From assembly GCA_029880285.1 (NCBI GenBank), contig JAOUOS010000004.1, forward strand, positions 1 to 64,000: a stretch of DNA of 64,000 bases. Reading direction: 5' to 3'. Shown one piece after another: positions 34,194 to 42,592 of this stretch. The DNA is from Spirochaetia bacterium (GTDB lineage: Bacteria; Spirochaetota; Leptospiria; Turneriellales; JAOUOS01). The stretch's first letter is position 1. Every line of letters begins with the position of its first letter. A model generated the notes under the pieces. That model was not told the DNA's origin. It ran no database searches and worked only from the letters and a program-made list of their open reading frames with translations. Both the position numbers and the translations under genes were made by a program.

Positions 34194-35657
34194 TTAAAAA
34201 CTAACCCCAGCGTTAAAAAATAATTTATAATAAGCCTGCAAACCAGAAGCATTTATATTTTTAGTTTCTTTGTCAACCAGCGCCTCTGAAAGCATTTCTT
34301 GTTCAGAAGTTTCTATGGAACCTTTTAGGCGAAAATCTAAATAATTTAACGGTTTATACTTTAATTCAAGATAATACTCGCGAGCGTTTATGCTGTCTTT
34401 ATATATTGATGTACCATAATAGGTTTCATATTTATAAATAAAAAATCCTGTTCCCATAGCTATTTTTAAGTTTCTTGTTTGTCTTGCGAACTCGCCACCA
34501 AAGGCAAAATTATCATTTATATTATCTTTTGATAAATAACCTTCACCAAACAATTCTAAAATATAATTTTTTTCTGAGGCGAAAGTTGTTCCCAGCCTTA
34601 CAAGATGATACTCAGGATTAAAAATTGAAATATCTTCTTTTTTAAATGGGAGCCTGTATTCATATCTCATAAAAATAAATATTTCATTTAAATATCCGCT
34701 TAACAAATGCATGTGAAGCACATCTTTATTAATATCTAATGAAATTCTATGATACGGACTGCTGGCTGATAACACGGTTGAAAAAGAATTCAACCTGTTA
34801 CCAAAATTTTCTACATCTAATAACTGAACATAGTAAGAAAAAATACTTTCTAAAACCAGGTAAGGGAAAAATGATCTTATAAATATGTTCGCGTCTTTAA
34901 CATCATTAGTCAAATAAGAAGATGAAATTTCTGAATAATAATTTTTTGAAAAGTTATAACCTGCTTTAGCTTTTAAATAATGATCTGTAAAATAAATTTT
35001 TTGCGGTTCTTCATAATTAGACTCTGTATCTACGGGATAAATACCTTCATACGTTAGTTCTTTTAAATACAAATAATTAAAGTTAAAAAGAAAAGAATGA
35101 TCAAAAAATATGGTTTCACTGCCAATGCCGGCGGCAACTTCTTTTGAATCAAACGCGTAATCATTTTCAAAATGCCACGGCTTACCCCCAAATGCCTCGA
35201 TATATATCCAATGAAAAGGCTGAACAGCCGCTTTTAAGCCGTCAACCTGTAAAAACGAATAATCATATAAATACATTCTTCCTAATTGGGCCTCAAAAGT
35301 ATTGGCACTATATTTCAAATATGCCGTTGATAAAAGAAACTCAACATTTTGTTCTTTATTTCGGGCGTCTGATATATCCCAAAAAGCCGCGTCACTTATA
35401 TCTGCTCCTTTCGTGCTGATAAATTTATTTTTACCGTCTATATCTTTTCTTAAAACACCTGAAGCTACAAAAGATAATTCACCATTAAAATTTGAATTTA
35501 TACCGTAATATTGAAAAATATCATGATCAAAAGCGTTATCGCCATACTTTAATTTATAAGAAGTATCAATTCTGCCGTTATATGACAAAGAAAATATATT
35601 TTGAGATAGTAGAATAAAAAATAAAACCGAAAATTTCATAATAAATAATTTTTTCAT
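34194..35657 (-). CDS. Outer-membrane beta-barrel protein, candidate porin of a cytochrome conduit
   Basis: A 487-residue exported protein. A signal peptide (residues about 7-24) precedes a mature chain of alternating aromatic strands with Asp/Asn-rich turns, ending in FFNAGVSF with the C-terminal Phe of outer-membrane barrels. Its stop lies four bases before the start of the 14-haem cytochrome, so the two are almost certainly one operon. In MtrAB or Geobacter OmaB-OmbB systems a barrel sheathes a multihaem cytochrome to carry electrons across the outer membrane. That role is inferred here from gene pairing and not from direct similarity. Confidence 0.7.
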   Translation of the reverse strand: MKKLFIMKFSVLFFILLSQNIFSLSYNGRIDTSYKLKYGDNAFDHDIFQYYGINSNFNGELSFVASGVLRKDIDGKNKFISTKGADISDAAFWDISDARNKEQNVEFLLSTAYLKYSANTFEAQLGRMYLYDYSFLQVDGLKAAVQPFHWIYIEAFGGKPWHFENDYAFDSKEVAAGIGSETIFFDHSFLFNFNYLYLKELTYEGIYPVDTESNYEEPQKIYFTDHYLKAKAGYNFSKNYYSEISSSYLTNDVKDANIFIRSFFPYLVLESIFSYYVQLLDVENFGNRLNSFSTVLSASSPYHRISLDINKDVLHMHLLSGYLNEIFIFMRYEYRLPFKKEDISIFNPEYHLVRLGTTFASEKNYILELFGEGYLSKDNINDNFAFGGEFARQTRNLKIAMGTGFFIYKYETYYGTSIYKDSINAREYYLELKYKPLNYLDFRLKGSIETSEQEMLSEALVDKETKNINASGLQAYYKLFFNAGVSF

Positions 35658-35745
35658 TATAATCGCAAAATTTGTATTTATTAAACCACATAATATTTAT
35701 AATTTAGAAAATCAATTTCTTTTTGCTTCTAATAAAGAAATCAAC

Positions 35746-36318
35746 ATGGCGGTTGATAAAAAATTTTATTATGAGGGGTATGATTTTAAATTTTGGGGGT
35801 ATTTAAATAATATGAAATGCAACAAACAGCCCCAATGGGCAAAAGAAGAAATAAAAAATGTTTGGGATGTACATTTAGATGTACATATTTGGGAAAATAT
35901 AAAAACAGCTGCGGAAATCCACAGCAGAAGTTTTTCATGGATAGTCCGTTATTGCGTTTTTCAGTTAGTTTTGAAAAAAAACCTTCGATGGACGAACAAA
36001 TTAAAGATTCTTAATGAAAATATTAAGAAAAATATACCGGGAAAAACTCACCGGCATCAGCTTTGTCTTTACGGCGATGATGAGCTGCTGTTAAGAACTG
36101 CTGCCATACAATTGAAAATTTCAGTATCTCAACTGCTACGGCTTTCCATAGCCATGTTTTTAGACAGACTGCTAAAGAAAAAAGTAAGTAAAGAAAATCT
36201 TTTCTGGTATGGGATAAAGATAGTTTTAGAGATTAATGATTTTAGGAGTTTAAAGAAAAAAATACCTGCTATGGATTTCCGTAGCTTTAAATTATTTTCA
36301 ATTCATCAATATTGGTGA
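35746..36318 (+). CDS. DUF1564-like protein
   Basis: A 190-residue basic soluble protein. The segment HRHQLCLYGDDELLLRTAAIQLKISVSQLLRLSIAMFLDRL (about 105-145, quoted in part) has the layout I remember for DUF1564, a family abundant in Leptospira: a His-Arg-x-x-x-Cys-x-x-Gly-Asp turn followed by a ribbon-helix-helix-like helix pair. An earlier part (VHIWENIKTAAEIHSRSFSWIVRYCVFQLV, about 46-75) looks like a second copy of the same helix pair. A DNA-binding role is possible but unproven. It lies between the porin/cytochrome pair and the small cytochrome, in the opposite direction to the former. Confidence 0.55.
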   Translation: MAVDKKFYYEGYDFKFWGYLNNMKCNKQPQWAKEEIKNVWDVHLDVHIWENIKTAAEIHSRSFSWIVRYCVFQLVLKKNLRWTNKLKILNENIKKNIPGKTHRHQLCLYGDDELLLRTAAIQLKISVSQLLRLSIAMFLDRLLKKKVSKENLFWYGIKIVLEINDFRSLKKKIPAMDFRSFKLFSIHQYW

Positions 36319-36393
36319 TTTACATAATTTTTTATATTTACATCCAGATATAAGTTTTAATTAAGCATTATAAAATTCTAGGAATTCCAAAAA

Positions 36394-36747
36394 ATGATAA
36401 AACTAAAAATATTTTTAATTTTTATAATTTCATCGAATATAGTTATAAATTGTGAATCGAAAGGCACAAGCGAAAATACAACTGAATCTTGGTCGTGTGT
36501 TTCTACAGAATATGATCTATCCATGAATTTATCAGCAGATATTATGCCTGAAGTTTTTTATAATCTAAGCTGTAATATAATTGGCTGCCATCCCGCGAAT
36601 CCCATTAATAAAACCAAAGACGATGCCATTTTATTTAACATAATTAAAAATGGCAGTGATAATCAAAAAATGCCGCCTCAAATGACAAATGACGTTTTTA
36701 CGGATGATGATATTTGCCATATGGTTGCGTATATTAAATCACAGTAG
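36394..36747 (+). CDS. Small lipoprotein cytochrome with a CX4CH haem motif
   Basis: A 117-residue exported protein. The hydrophobic leader ends at NIVINCESK, giving a probable lipidated Cys near residue 20. The mature part has one unusual CNIIGCH (CX4CH) motif at 36571-36591 and, near the end, the segment NQKMPPQMTND followed by CHMVAYIKSQ. That matches the methionine ligand and C-terminal helix of class I cytochrome c folds with a stretched haem site. It may be a single-haem electron carrier of the adjacent cytochrome cluster. Confidence 0.65.
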   Translation: MIKLKIFLIFIISSNIVINCESKGTSENTTESWSCVSTEYDLSMNLSADIMPEVFYNLSCNIIGCHPANPINKTKDDAILFNIIKNGSDNQKMPPQMTNDVFTDDDICHMVAYIKSQ

Positions 36748-36788
36748 AAAATTAAAAGACTTAATCAAGCCTTTTAATTGAATCTTAA

Positions 36789-36819
36789 TTGACATGATGT
36801 CTTTTTTATCAAATATGCC
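36789..36819 (+). promoter_or_regulatory. Possible tRNA promoter
   Basis: TTGACA at 36789-36794 lies about 40 bases before the tRNA-Cys gene. A -10 element is unclear (TATGCC at 36814-36819 has too long a spacer; AAATAT at 36811 is closer). The perfect -35 and position make a promoter likely here, but its exact form is uncertain. Confidence 0.35.
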
Positions 36820-36834
36820 AACAGTCTAACAAGC

Positions 36835-36906
36835 GGCGTCGTGGCCAAGTGGCTAAGGCAGGGGCCTGCAAAGCCCTTATCACCGGTTCGAATCCGGTCG
36901 ACGCCT
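36835..36906 (+). tRNA. tRNA-Cys (anticodon GCA)
   Basis: A 72-base cloverleaf: acceptor GGCGTCG/CGACGCC, D-arm GCC..GGC, anticodon stem GGGGC/GCCCT with loop CTGCAAA (anticodon GCA), T-arm ACCGG-TTCGAAT-CCGGT and discriminator T. CCA is not encoded. It is followed after five bases by tRNA-Leu. Confidence 0.95.
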
Positions 36907-36911
36907 CAAAT

Positions 36912-36993
36912 GCCCGAGTGATGGAATGGTAGACATACAGGACTTAAAATCCTGGGAACTTTGTTCGTGCCGGTTCAAGTCCGGCCTCGGGTA
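36912..36993 (+). tRNA. tRNA-Leu (anticodon UAA)
   Basis: An 82-base class II tRNA: acceptor GCCCGAG/CTCGGGT, anticodon stem CAGGA/TCCTG with loop CTTAAAA (anticodon TAA), a long variable arm (GGAACTTTGTTCGTG), T-arm GCCGG-TTCAAGT-CCGGC and discriminator A. CCA is not encoded. Confidence 0.95.
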
Positions 36994-37008
36994 CATCTCT
37001 TATTAGAA

Positions 37009-37800
37009 ATGAAAACCCTGTTATTTGATTCTCATACGCATATTGATATGGTTCTTGAAAAAGGACTAACAAATGAATTTATTGAAAATGAAATGCGTAA
37101 TTATAATATTGCCGGGCTTATACAAATAGGCTCAGATAAAGAGGCCATTGCATTTTCAAAAAAATATTGTGATCAAAATTCAGATTTTCACAGGTTCTAT
37201 ACAGTAGGTTTTCACCCTTCTGACGCTGGTAAATGCGATTATAATTTTGCTCTAAAATTCGCGAGAGAAAATAAAAAGGATAAAAAGTTTGTCGCTATCG
37301 GTGAAACAGGATTAGACTACTATTATCAAAAAGAAACAAAAAAAGACCAGATAATTGCCTTTGAAAAGTTTGTTCATTTGGCAATAGAGCAAAAAAAGCC
37401 ATTATGCGTTCATACAAGAGAAGCTTTTTTAGATACATTCTCAGTAATTAAAGAAGCCGCAAAAGAAATAAATATTCTTATCCATTGCTTTACTGGCACA
37501 AAAGAAGAAATGCATGAATACTTAAGTATTGGTTGTTTTATATCTTTTTCGGGAATTGTAACTTTTAATAAAGCAGAAGAAATTAAAAAAGCGGCTTTAG
37601 AGTGTCCTCTTGATAAAATACTAATAGAGTCTGACGCGCCCTTTTTAGCACCTATGCCGCACAGAGGCAAAGTAAATCATCCTGCTTTAATTAAACACAC
37701 AGCAGAACATATCGCGCTTATAAAAAATATTGATTTTATTGAACTTTGTGAGAATATTTATAAAAACACGATTGATTTTTATAAGTTAAATTTAAAATAA
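37009..37800 (+). CDS. tatD: TatD-family metal-dependent deoxyribonuclease
   Basis: A 263-residue TIM-barrel hydrolase. Metal-binding motifs appear in order: DSHTHID at the start, IGETGLDYYY near 95, VHTREA near 130, LIHCFTG near 158 and IESDAPFLAP near 205. Family members have 3'-5' DNase activity and roles in DNA quality control. The start at 37009 is preferred because an in-frame upstream start lies inside the tRNA-Leu gene. A bidirectional terminator follows the stop codon. Confidence 0.93.
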   Translation: MKTLLFDSHTHIDMVLEKGLTNEFIENEMRNYNIAGLIQIGSDKEAIAFSKKYCDQNSDFHRFYTVGFHPSDAGKCDYNFALKFARENKKDKKFVAIGETGLDYYYQKETKKDQIIAFEKFVHLAIEQKKPLCVHTREAFLDTFSVIKEAAKEINILIHCFTGTKEEMHEYLSIGCFISFSGIVTFNKAEEIKKAALECPLDKILIESDAPFLAPMPHRGKVNHPALIKHTAEHIALIKNIDFIELCENIYKNTIDFYKLNLK

Positions 37801-37829
37801 AAAAAGCCTTCTTGATTGAAGGCTTTTTT
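37801..37829. terminator. Bidirectional terminator after tatD
   Basis: An 11-base perfect stem AAAAAGCCTTC/GAAGGCTTTTT with a six-base loop starts right after the tatD stop and can also end the converging gene at 37863-38744. The stem includes the A-run and T-run, so it works in both directions. Confidence 0.9.
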
Positions 37830-37862
37830 AACAATATTAAAAAGGAAAGATTAAACTTGCGT

Positions 37863-38744
37863 TTATCGGGGAGATATGGCAATAATTTCATCCCTATTTA
37901 CTCTATCAAGAATAAATTCATATTCAGGAGAATTTTTGCCATATTTTATTTCTGTCGATCTTAACAAGTGCTGGTTTTTTTTGCCCTTGTAATATAATTT
38001 TTCCTGTTCGCTGCCTGTATTGTATTTATCAAGAACTTTTTCTTTAAATGCGTACGCTGAAGATAAATACTTGTGTGGTGTAATTTCGTTTTCATATTTT
38101 GGATCTAAAGCAATATAACGTTCTAGTAATTGTATACACTGTGGTATATTGCCTATATCATACTGCTGAATTACCCAGTCTCTGTAAAGACCAGCTTCCA
38201 TTTCTTTAAATTCACCTGATTCTCTTACTTTAGTATTATTAATTTTATCTAATTCATTAATCGCTCTGGTAAAATAAGTTACCGCCGCAAGTTTGGCCTC
38301 TCTTTTCTTCATGTATATACCATATTCTTCCTGTCTTTTGCGATCCATTTCTTGCCAGTACCATTTTTCATTAAATCTTATTTTTTCAGTTGATTCTTTT
38401 CTTTCTCTTTCAACTTCTTCTCTCATTTTTTGGATGATCGCTCTGCCTGTATCATAATTTGTCTGAGCAAGCTTTAGTTTATTTCTGGCGTAATCTTCAC
38501 TTAAAGAATTTATAGCTTCAAATGTTTTTTCATATGGCCTATAATCAGGATTAAACCATTCTTTTTCAGATTCTTCAGCTAAACTTTCTGATTTTGGCTT
38601 TGCCTGTTCTTTTTTCGCGGGAGCTTCTTTTTGCTGCTTTTCCACTGGTTTTTTAGGTGCAGCCTGCTGTGCCAATACACTTGCTGTTATTAAAAAAGTC
38701 AAAGATAGACCAATTATTAACAATATGTTACTTATTTTTTTCAT
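37863..38744 (-). CDS. Exported helical protein, resembles flagellar sheath protein FcpA
   Basis: A 293-residue protein with a clear signal peptide (residues 1-25, ending VLAQQ) and a Lys/Gln/Ala-rich linker to about 55. The mature domain is all-helical: NPDYRPYEKTFEAINSLSEDY, a long charged helix, then TPR-like pairs (YRDWVIQQYDIGNIPQCIQLLERYIAL and PHKYLSSAYAFKEKVL, quoted in parts). From memory this layout and the NPxYRPYEKT motif match FcpA, the flagellar coiling/sheath protein of Leptospira that gives cells hooked ends; I cannot confirm it here. No flagellar genes are adjacent. A good GGAAGGAT ribosome-binding site precedes the ATG. Confidence 0.5.
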   Translation of the reverse strand: MKKISNILLIIGLSLTFLITASVLAQQAAPKKPVEKQQKEAPAKKEQAKPKSESLAEESEKEWFNPDYRPYEKTFEAINSLSEDYARNKLKLAQTNYDTGRAIIQKMREEVERERKESTEKIRFNEKWYWQEMDRKRQEEYGIYMKKREAKLAAVTYFTRAINELDKINNTKVRESGEFKEMEAGLYRDWVIQQYDIGNIPQCIQLLERYIALDPKYENEITPHKYLSSAYAFKEKVLDKYNTGSEQEKLYYKGKKNQHLLRSTEIKYGKNSPEYEFILDRVNRDEIIAISPR

Positions 38745-39060
38745 TTTTTTATCCTTCCCTTATAATATTTTTAAACGTTTATTTAAATTTTTATCTATAT
38801 TCATCTTCGGTATTAATTATGCAAAAACTTTACGATTTATTCTATAAAAATTATAAAAATTATTTTTAATTTTTTTATGATTTTACAATTTTCTCACTAA
38901 TTTAACTAATAAATAAAATTATTCTATTAAAATTATTGACAGTTTACTATGATAAATATAAATTGAAAAATAAGTTTTTATTTGAAATATCTCAATTTAT
39001 TTAATATTATTTTAAGTAAAATATAAAGCAAATAAAAATAAAAAAAAAAGGAGAAAATCA
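38745..39060 (+). promoter_or_regulatory. Divergent intergenic region with a candidate promoter
   Basis: These 316 bases between two divergent exported-protein genes hold no reading frame of note. TTGACA at 38936-38941 is followed by TATAAA at 38957-38962 (15-base spacer) or TAAATT at 38959 (17-base spacer), about 100 bases before the forward gene. The rest is very AT-rich and likely holds the reverse promoter too. Confidence 0.4.
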
Positions 39061-39729
39061 ATGAAAAAAAATTTAGTATCAATGCTATTTTTAATTTGCC
39101 TATTTACATACACGGCAAAACCAGCTTACTCAATATTTGAGGTAGCAGCCGAAGGTACCTATGGGGGTTATACATTAAAAAATAAAGATGCTTCCGCGAC
39201 AGAAACAGAAAAAGAAATGAATTTTTCAGGTCCGGGGTTGAGCGCTTTTGCTCATTTTACTTTAGGTATACCCATGGTTTTAACAATAGGTTTAGGGCCG
39301 TCAGTAGATATCGCGTGGCTAACCTATTCTGGTGACCTAAAAGGCATTACAACCCTGGCCGCAATAAGAGCCGGAGCTGAAATTATGTTAACATTGGATG
39401 TAGTGCCTGTTGTATCTCCGTTTGTACGAGCGGGTTATACTTATGATATAAATGCTTATGATATGGAAGTACCCTATGTAAATATTACACTACCTATCAC
39501 AATGACAGGTAGTTCATTTCATGTAAATGGCGGTATTATATATCCATTAGTGCCGCTAGTAAAGCTGGTTCTTGAAGGTGGCATTGTTAGCGGGTCAACA
39601 ACAACATCAGTAGAAGACCCCACAAATTCGGTTGATCCAGCTGTATTAGGTCTTCTAGATTCTTTAAATAAACAAGAACAAGACCATTCAGCATGGAGAG
39701 TGGGTCTGGGAATAATGATTTCTATTTAA
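39061..39729 (+). CDS. Exported small beta-barrel-like protein
   Basis: A 222-residue protein with a signal peptide (residues 1-24, ending AYS). The mature part alternates Gly/Tyr-rich strands (GTYGGYTLKN, IGLGPSVDIAWL, FVRAGYTYDINAY, VLEGGIVSG) and ends WRVGLGIMISI, like an eight- to ten-stranded outer-membrane barrel of the OmpW/OMP_b-brl kind. Its ribosome-binding site (AAAGGAG) is strong. It is monocistronic, with a long hairpin downstream. No specific function can be assigned. Confidence 0.6.
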   Translation: MKKNLVSMLFLICLFTYTAKPAYSIFEVAAEGTYGGYTLKNKDASATETEKEMNFSGPGLSAFAHFTLGIPMVLTIGLGPSVDIAWLTYSGDLKGITTLAAIRAGAEIMLTLDVVPVVSPFVRAGYTYDINAYDMEVPYVNITLPITMTGSSFHVNGGIIYPLVPLVKLVLEGGIVSGSTTTSVEDPTNSVDPAVLGLLDSLNKQEQDHSAWRVGLGIMISI

Positions 39730-39752
39730 TTCTTTAAAATTAAAAAAATCAA

Positions 39753-39804
39753 AAGAATAATATTCAGCGGAAATTGAAATAAATTGCCGGTGAATATTAT
39801 TCTT
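39753..39804 (+). terminator. Long hairpin downstream of the barrel gene
   Basis: A perfect 14-base stem (AAGAATAATATTCA/TGAATATTATTCTT), extended after one mismatch by CGG/CCG, encloses an AT-rich loop. It lies 24 bases after the stop and is followed by ATTATT rather than a pure T-run, so it may stabilise the mRNA 3' end as much as terminate. Nothing else is seen in 39805-40008. Confidence 0.5.
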
Positions 39805-40008
39805 ATTATTAAAACGATCATATTTTTCAATAAAAAAATTATTCACGTTAATATTAATTTATTTTGACTTTTTTAATAATATTAATAAATTAGTATTTAT
39901 ACTTTCTGAAAAAAATAATGTTGAAACGGCATAAATGAATAAAAGAAAGGCTTTTTTGGCAAAATAACGCAAATAAAATTATCTGAAAAAGACACCACAG
40001 GAGAAAAT

Positions 40009-41556
40009 ATGAAACAACTAAGAATTCTAGCTATTTTTATATCTTTAACGGCAATAACAATTAACTTAAATGCATCGGAACCTACAACAGATGGAATTTC
40101 AATTCCCCGGCCGTTAGAAAGTTATCAGGATAAAAACATGGCAAGTGTTTCTGAAAAACTTGCTCATAGAATAAAAACAGAACCTTTTAATCTTGTAGCT
40201 ACTCTAATTTTTTTATTGGCGATAATTCATACTTTTGTAAGTAGCAAGTTTCGTAAAATAGCTCACGACTTAGAGCACCATCATGAAAATAAAATTAAAC
40301 AAAAAAAAGACGATAAAAACGCTAAAAAAGTAAAATATGTTAATGAACACGAAGTTGAAAAAGAAGTAAGTTTTGGCGCCGAGATAATGCATTTTTTAGG
40401 AGAAATAGAGGTTGTTTTTGGGCTTTGGGTTTTAGCTTTAATTGGTGCAATCTTTTTTTATTATGACTGGCACGCTGCTATGGATTATATTGCTCATAAA
40501 GTAAATTTTACGGAACCTATGTTTGTGGTAGTTATTATGGCTTTAGCTTCAACAAGGCCTATATTAAAACTATCTGAACAAAGCTTAGAGTTTATTTCAA
40601 AACTAGGCGGAGGTTCAGCGGCTGCATGGTGGTTTTCTATTTTAACCATTGGCCCCATATTAGGTTCATTTATTACAGAGCCTGGCGCTATGACAATTTC
40701 TGCTATGCTTTTGGCTAATCATTTTTATAAAAGAAAGCCAACGCTTAAATTTGCATATGCGACAATTGGACTTTTGTTTGTAAATATATCTGTTGGCGGC
40801 ACATTAACTCATTTTGCGGCCCCCCCAGTACTTATGGTTGCCAGCAAATGGAACTGGGATATGACATTTATGCTTACAAATTATGGATGGAAAGCCATAA
40901 TAGGTATTATAGTATCTAACATAATATATTTTATAATTTTTAGAAAAGAATTTGCAAAACTTGAACCTACACCCCATTGGGATGTAAATACTGCGGTATC
41001 AATAAAATGGGAAGAACGGCCGGATCCTATACCTGCGGGAGTTACAATCGTGCATGTTTTATTTTTGGTATGGACAGTATTTACGGCGCATTATCCGCCG
41101 TTTTTTATTGGGGGATTTTTATTTTTCTTAGGGTTTGCCCAGGCAACAATTCATCATCAAAATAGAGTAGATTTAAAACCGCCTTTATTAGTAGGATTTT
41201 TTCTTGCGGGTCTTGTAATTCACGGCGGATTGCAGGCATGGTGGATAGCACCTATATTAGGCAGTTTGGCTGAACTTCCCCTTATGTTGGGAGCTACAAT
41301 TTTAACCGCATTTAACGATAATGCCGCTATTACCTATTTAAGTTCTCTGGTGCCAGATTTTAGTGACGCGTTAAAATATGCTGTAGTTGCGGGCGCTGTA
41401 ACCGGAGGCGGCTTAACAGTTATCGCCAACGCGCCTAACCCTGCTGGCCAAAGTATTTTAGGTAAATTTTTTGAATATGGAGTATCACCCGCTAAATTAG
41501 CGCTTGGAGCATTAATACCTACTATTGTTTTAGGTTTTGCGTTTATGCTATTTTAA
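40009..41556 (+). CDS. Putative Na+/H+ antiporter (Na_H_antiport_3 type)
   Basis: A 515-residue integral membrane protein. A cleavable-looking signal (residues 1-22) is followed by a periplasmic stretch, a first helix, a Lys/His-rich cytoplasmic loop (about 85-125) and then a core of about ten helices. The core contains acidic residues inside membrane stretches and motifs such as GPILGSFITEPGAMT and AFNDNAAITYLSSLVPD. These fit the PF07399-type family annotated as putative sodium/proton antiporters. Direct transport evidence for the family is thin. AGGAG precedes the start; the next gene is 22 bases on. Confidence 0.78.
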   Translation: MKQLRILAIFISLTAITINLNASEPTTDGISIPRPLESYQDKNMASVSEKLAHRIKTEPFNLVATLIFLLAIIHTFVSSKFRKIAHDLEHHHENKIKQKKDDKNAKKVKYVNEHEVEKEVSFGAEIMHFLGEIEVVFGLWVLALIGAIFFYYDWHAAMDYIAHKVNFTEPMFVVVIMALASTRPILKLSEQSLEFISKLGGGSAAAWWFSILTIGPILGSFITEPGAMTISAMLLANHFYKRKPTLKFAYATIGLLFVNISVGGTLTHFAAPPVLMVASKWNWDMTFMLTNYGWKAIIGIIVSNIIYFIIFRKEFAKLEPTPHWDVNTAVSIKWEERPDPIPAGVTIVHVLFLVWTVFTAHYPPFFIGGFLFFLGFAQATIHHQNRVDLKPPLLVGFFLAGLVIHGGLQAWWIAPILGSLAELPLMLGATILTAFNDNAAITYLSSLVPDFSDALKYAVVAGAVTGGGLTVIANAPNPAGQSILGKFFEYGVSPAKLALGALIPTIVLGFAFMLF

Positions 41557-41578
41557 TAACATTAATTAGCGTTATGAA

Positions 41579-42592
41579 ATGAATATAAAATGTTTAATTC
41601 CCGCGGCCGGCAAGGGTACCCGTATGCGGCCTTTAACGCACAGCCTGCCTAAAGCAATGTTGCCAGTAGCGGGAAAACCGGCCATATTCCATATTATAGA
41701 TTCGGTTAAAGAAACGGGTATAACTGATTTTGTTATTATTACCGGATATTTGTATGAGTTAATGGAATCTGAAATATTAAATAATTACCCTGAACTAAAA
41801 ATTGAATTTGTAAGACAAACACAACAAAAAGGTCTCGGGCATGCCTGCTATATGGCAAAAGACAAATTTGAGAATAATGAGGGGTTACTTATTATCTATG
41901 GCGATACTTTGTTTGATGCGAACTTAAAAGAAATAATAGAATCAAAAAACATTGTTATTGGCGTTTGTGAGGTAGAAGATCCAAGAAGATTTGGTGTCGT
42001 AGAACTCGATGAAAACAAAAAAAAGATTATAAATTTAATTGAAAAACCTAAAAATCCGCCTACTAATTTAGCTATCCCGGGAATAAATTATTTTCCTAAT
42101 TCTAGATTATTATTTGATGCTTTAGAAAATATTATAAAAAATAATATTAAAACTAAAAACGAATATCAAATAACTGACGCTTTTTCACATATTGTAAAAA
42201 ACAATATATCAGACATAAATCCATATATTATTGATAACTGGTATGATGTAGGCACTTTAGATGAAATGTTAAATACAAACAAACTTCTTTTAATAAAAAA
42301 CGAAACAGAAAATCTAGGTATCATAGAAAACTCTAAAATTATAGATCCTGTTTACATTGAAAAAGGGGCAATAATAAAAAATTCGTCTATAGGTCCTTGC
42401 GCTAGTATTGCCGCCAATGTACAGGTTATAAACTCAAACATATCATCTTCAATTATTGATATTAACTCAGAGATTACATCCGCAAGAATTCAAAATAGCA
42501 TAATAGGAAGAAATTCAAAAATCAAAGAAATAAACGGAAAAATCATCGTGGGCGATGACTGCGTTATAGAAAATAAAAACAATAGTACCTAA
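41579..42592 (+). CDS. Sugar-phosphate nucleotidyltransferase with C-terminal left-handed beta-helix
   Basis: A 337-residue enzyme of the glucose-1-phosphate thymidylyl/uridylyltransferase group. The N-terminal GT-A domain starts IPAAGKGTRMRPLTHSLPK, the nucleotide-binding signature with catalytic Arg and Lys, and later has VGVCEVEDPRRFGVVELD and EKPKNPPTNLAIPGINYF. Residues about 245-335 have hexapeptide-like repeats (IIENSKI, VYIEKGAII, IIGRNSKI) of a left-handed helix. The nucleotide used and the sugar made cannot be told. It would supply activated sugar for surface glycans. It ends four bases into the convergent thpR gene. Confidence 0.85.
   Translation: MNIKCLIPAAGKGTRMRPLTHSLPKAMLPVAGKPAIFHIIDSVKETGITDFVIITGYLYELMESEILNNYPELKIEFVRQTQQKGLGHACYMAKDKFENNEGLLIIYGDTLFDANLKEIIESKNIVIGVCEVEDPRRFGVVELDENKKKIINLIEKPKNPPTNLAIPGINYFPNSRLLFDALENIIKNNIKTKNEYQITDAFSHIVKNNISDINPYIIDNWYDVGTLDEMLNTNKLLLIKNETENLGIIENSKIIDPVYIEKGAIIKNSSIGPCASIAANVQVINSNISSSIIDINSEITSARIQNSIIGRNSKIKEINGKIIVGDDCVIENKNNST

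Noticed and set aside
34190..34252. Longer N-terminus of the 14-haem cytochrome
   Set aside because: It would overlap the barrel gene by about 60 bases and put a second hydrophobic stretch before a normal signal peptide.
36961..37008. Longer N-terminus of TatD
   Set aside because: It would begin inside the tRNA-Leu gene.
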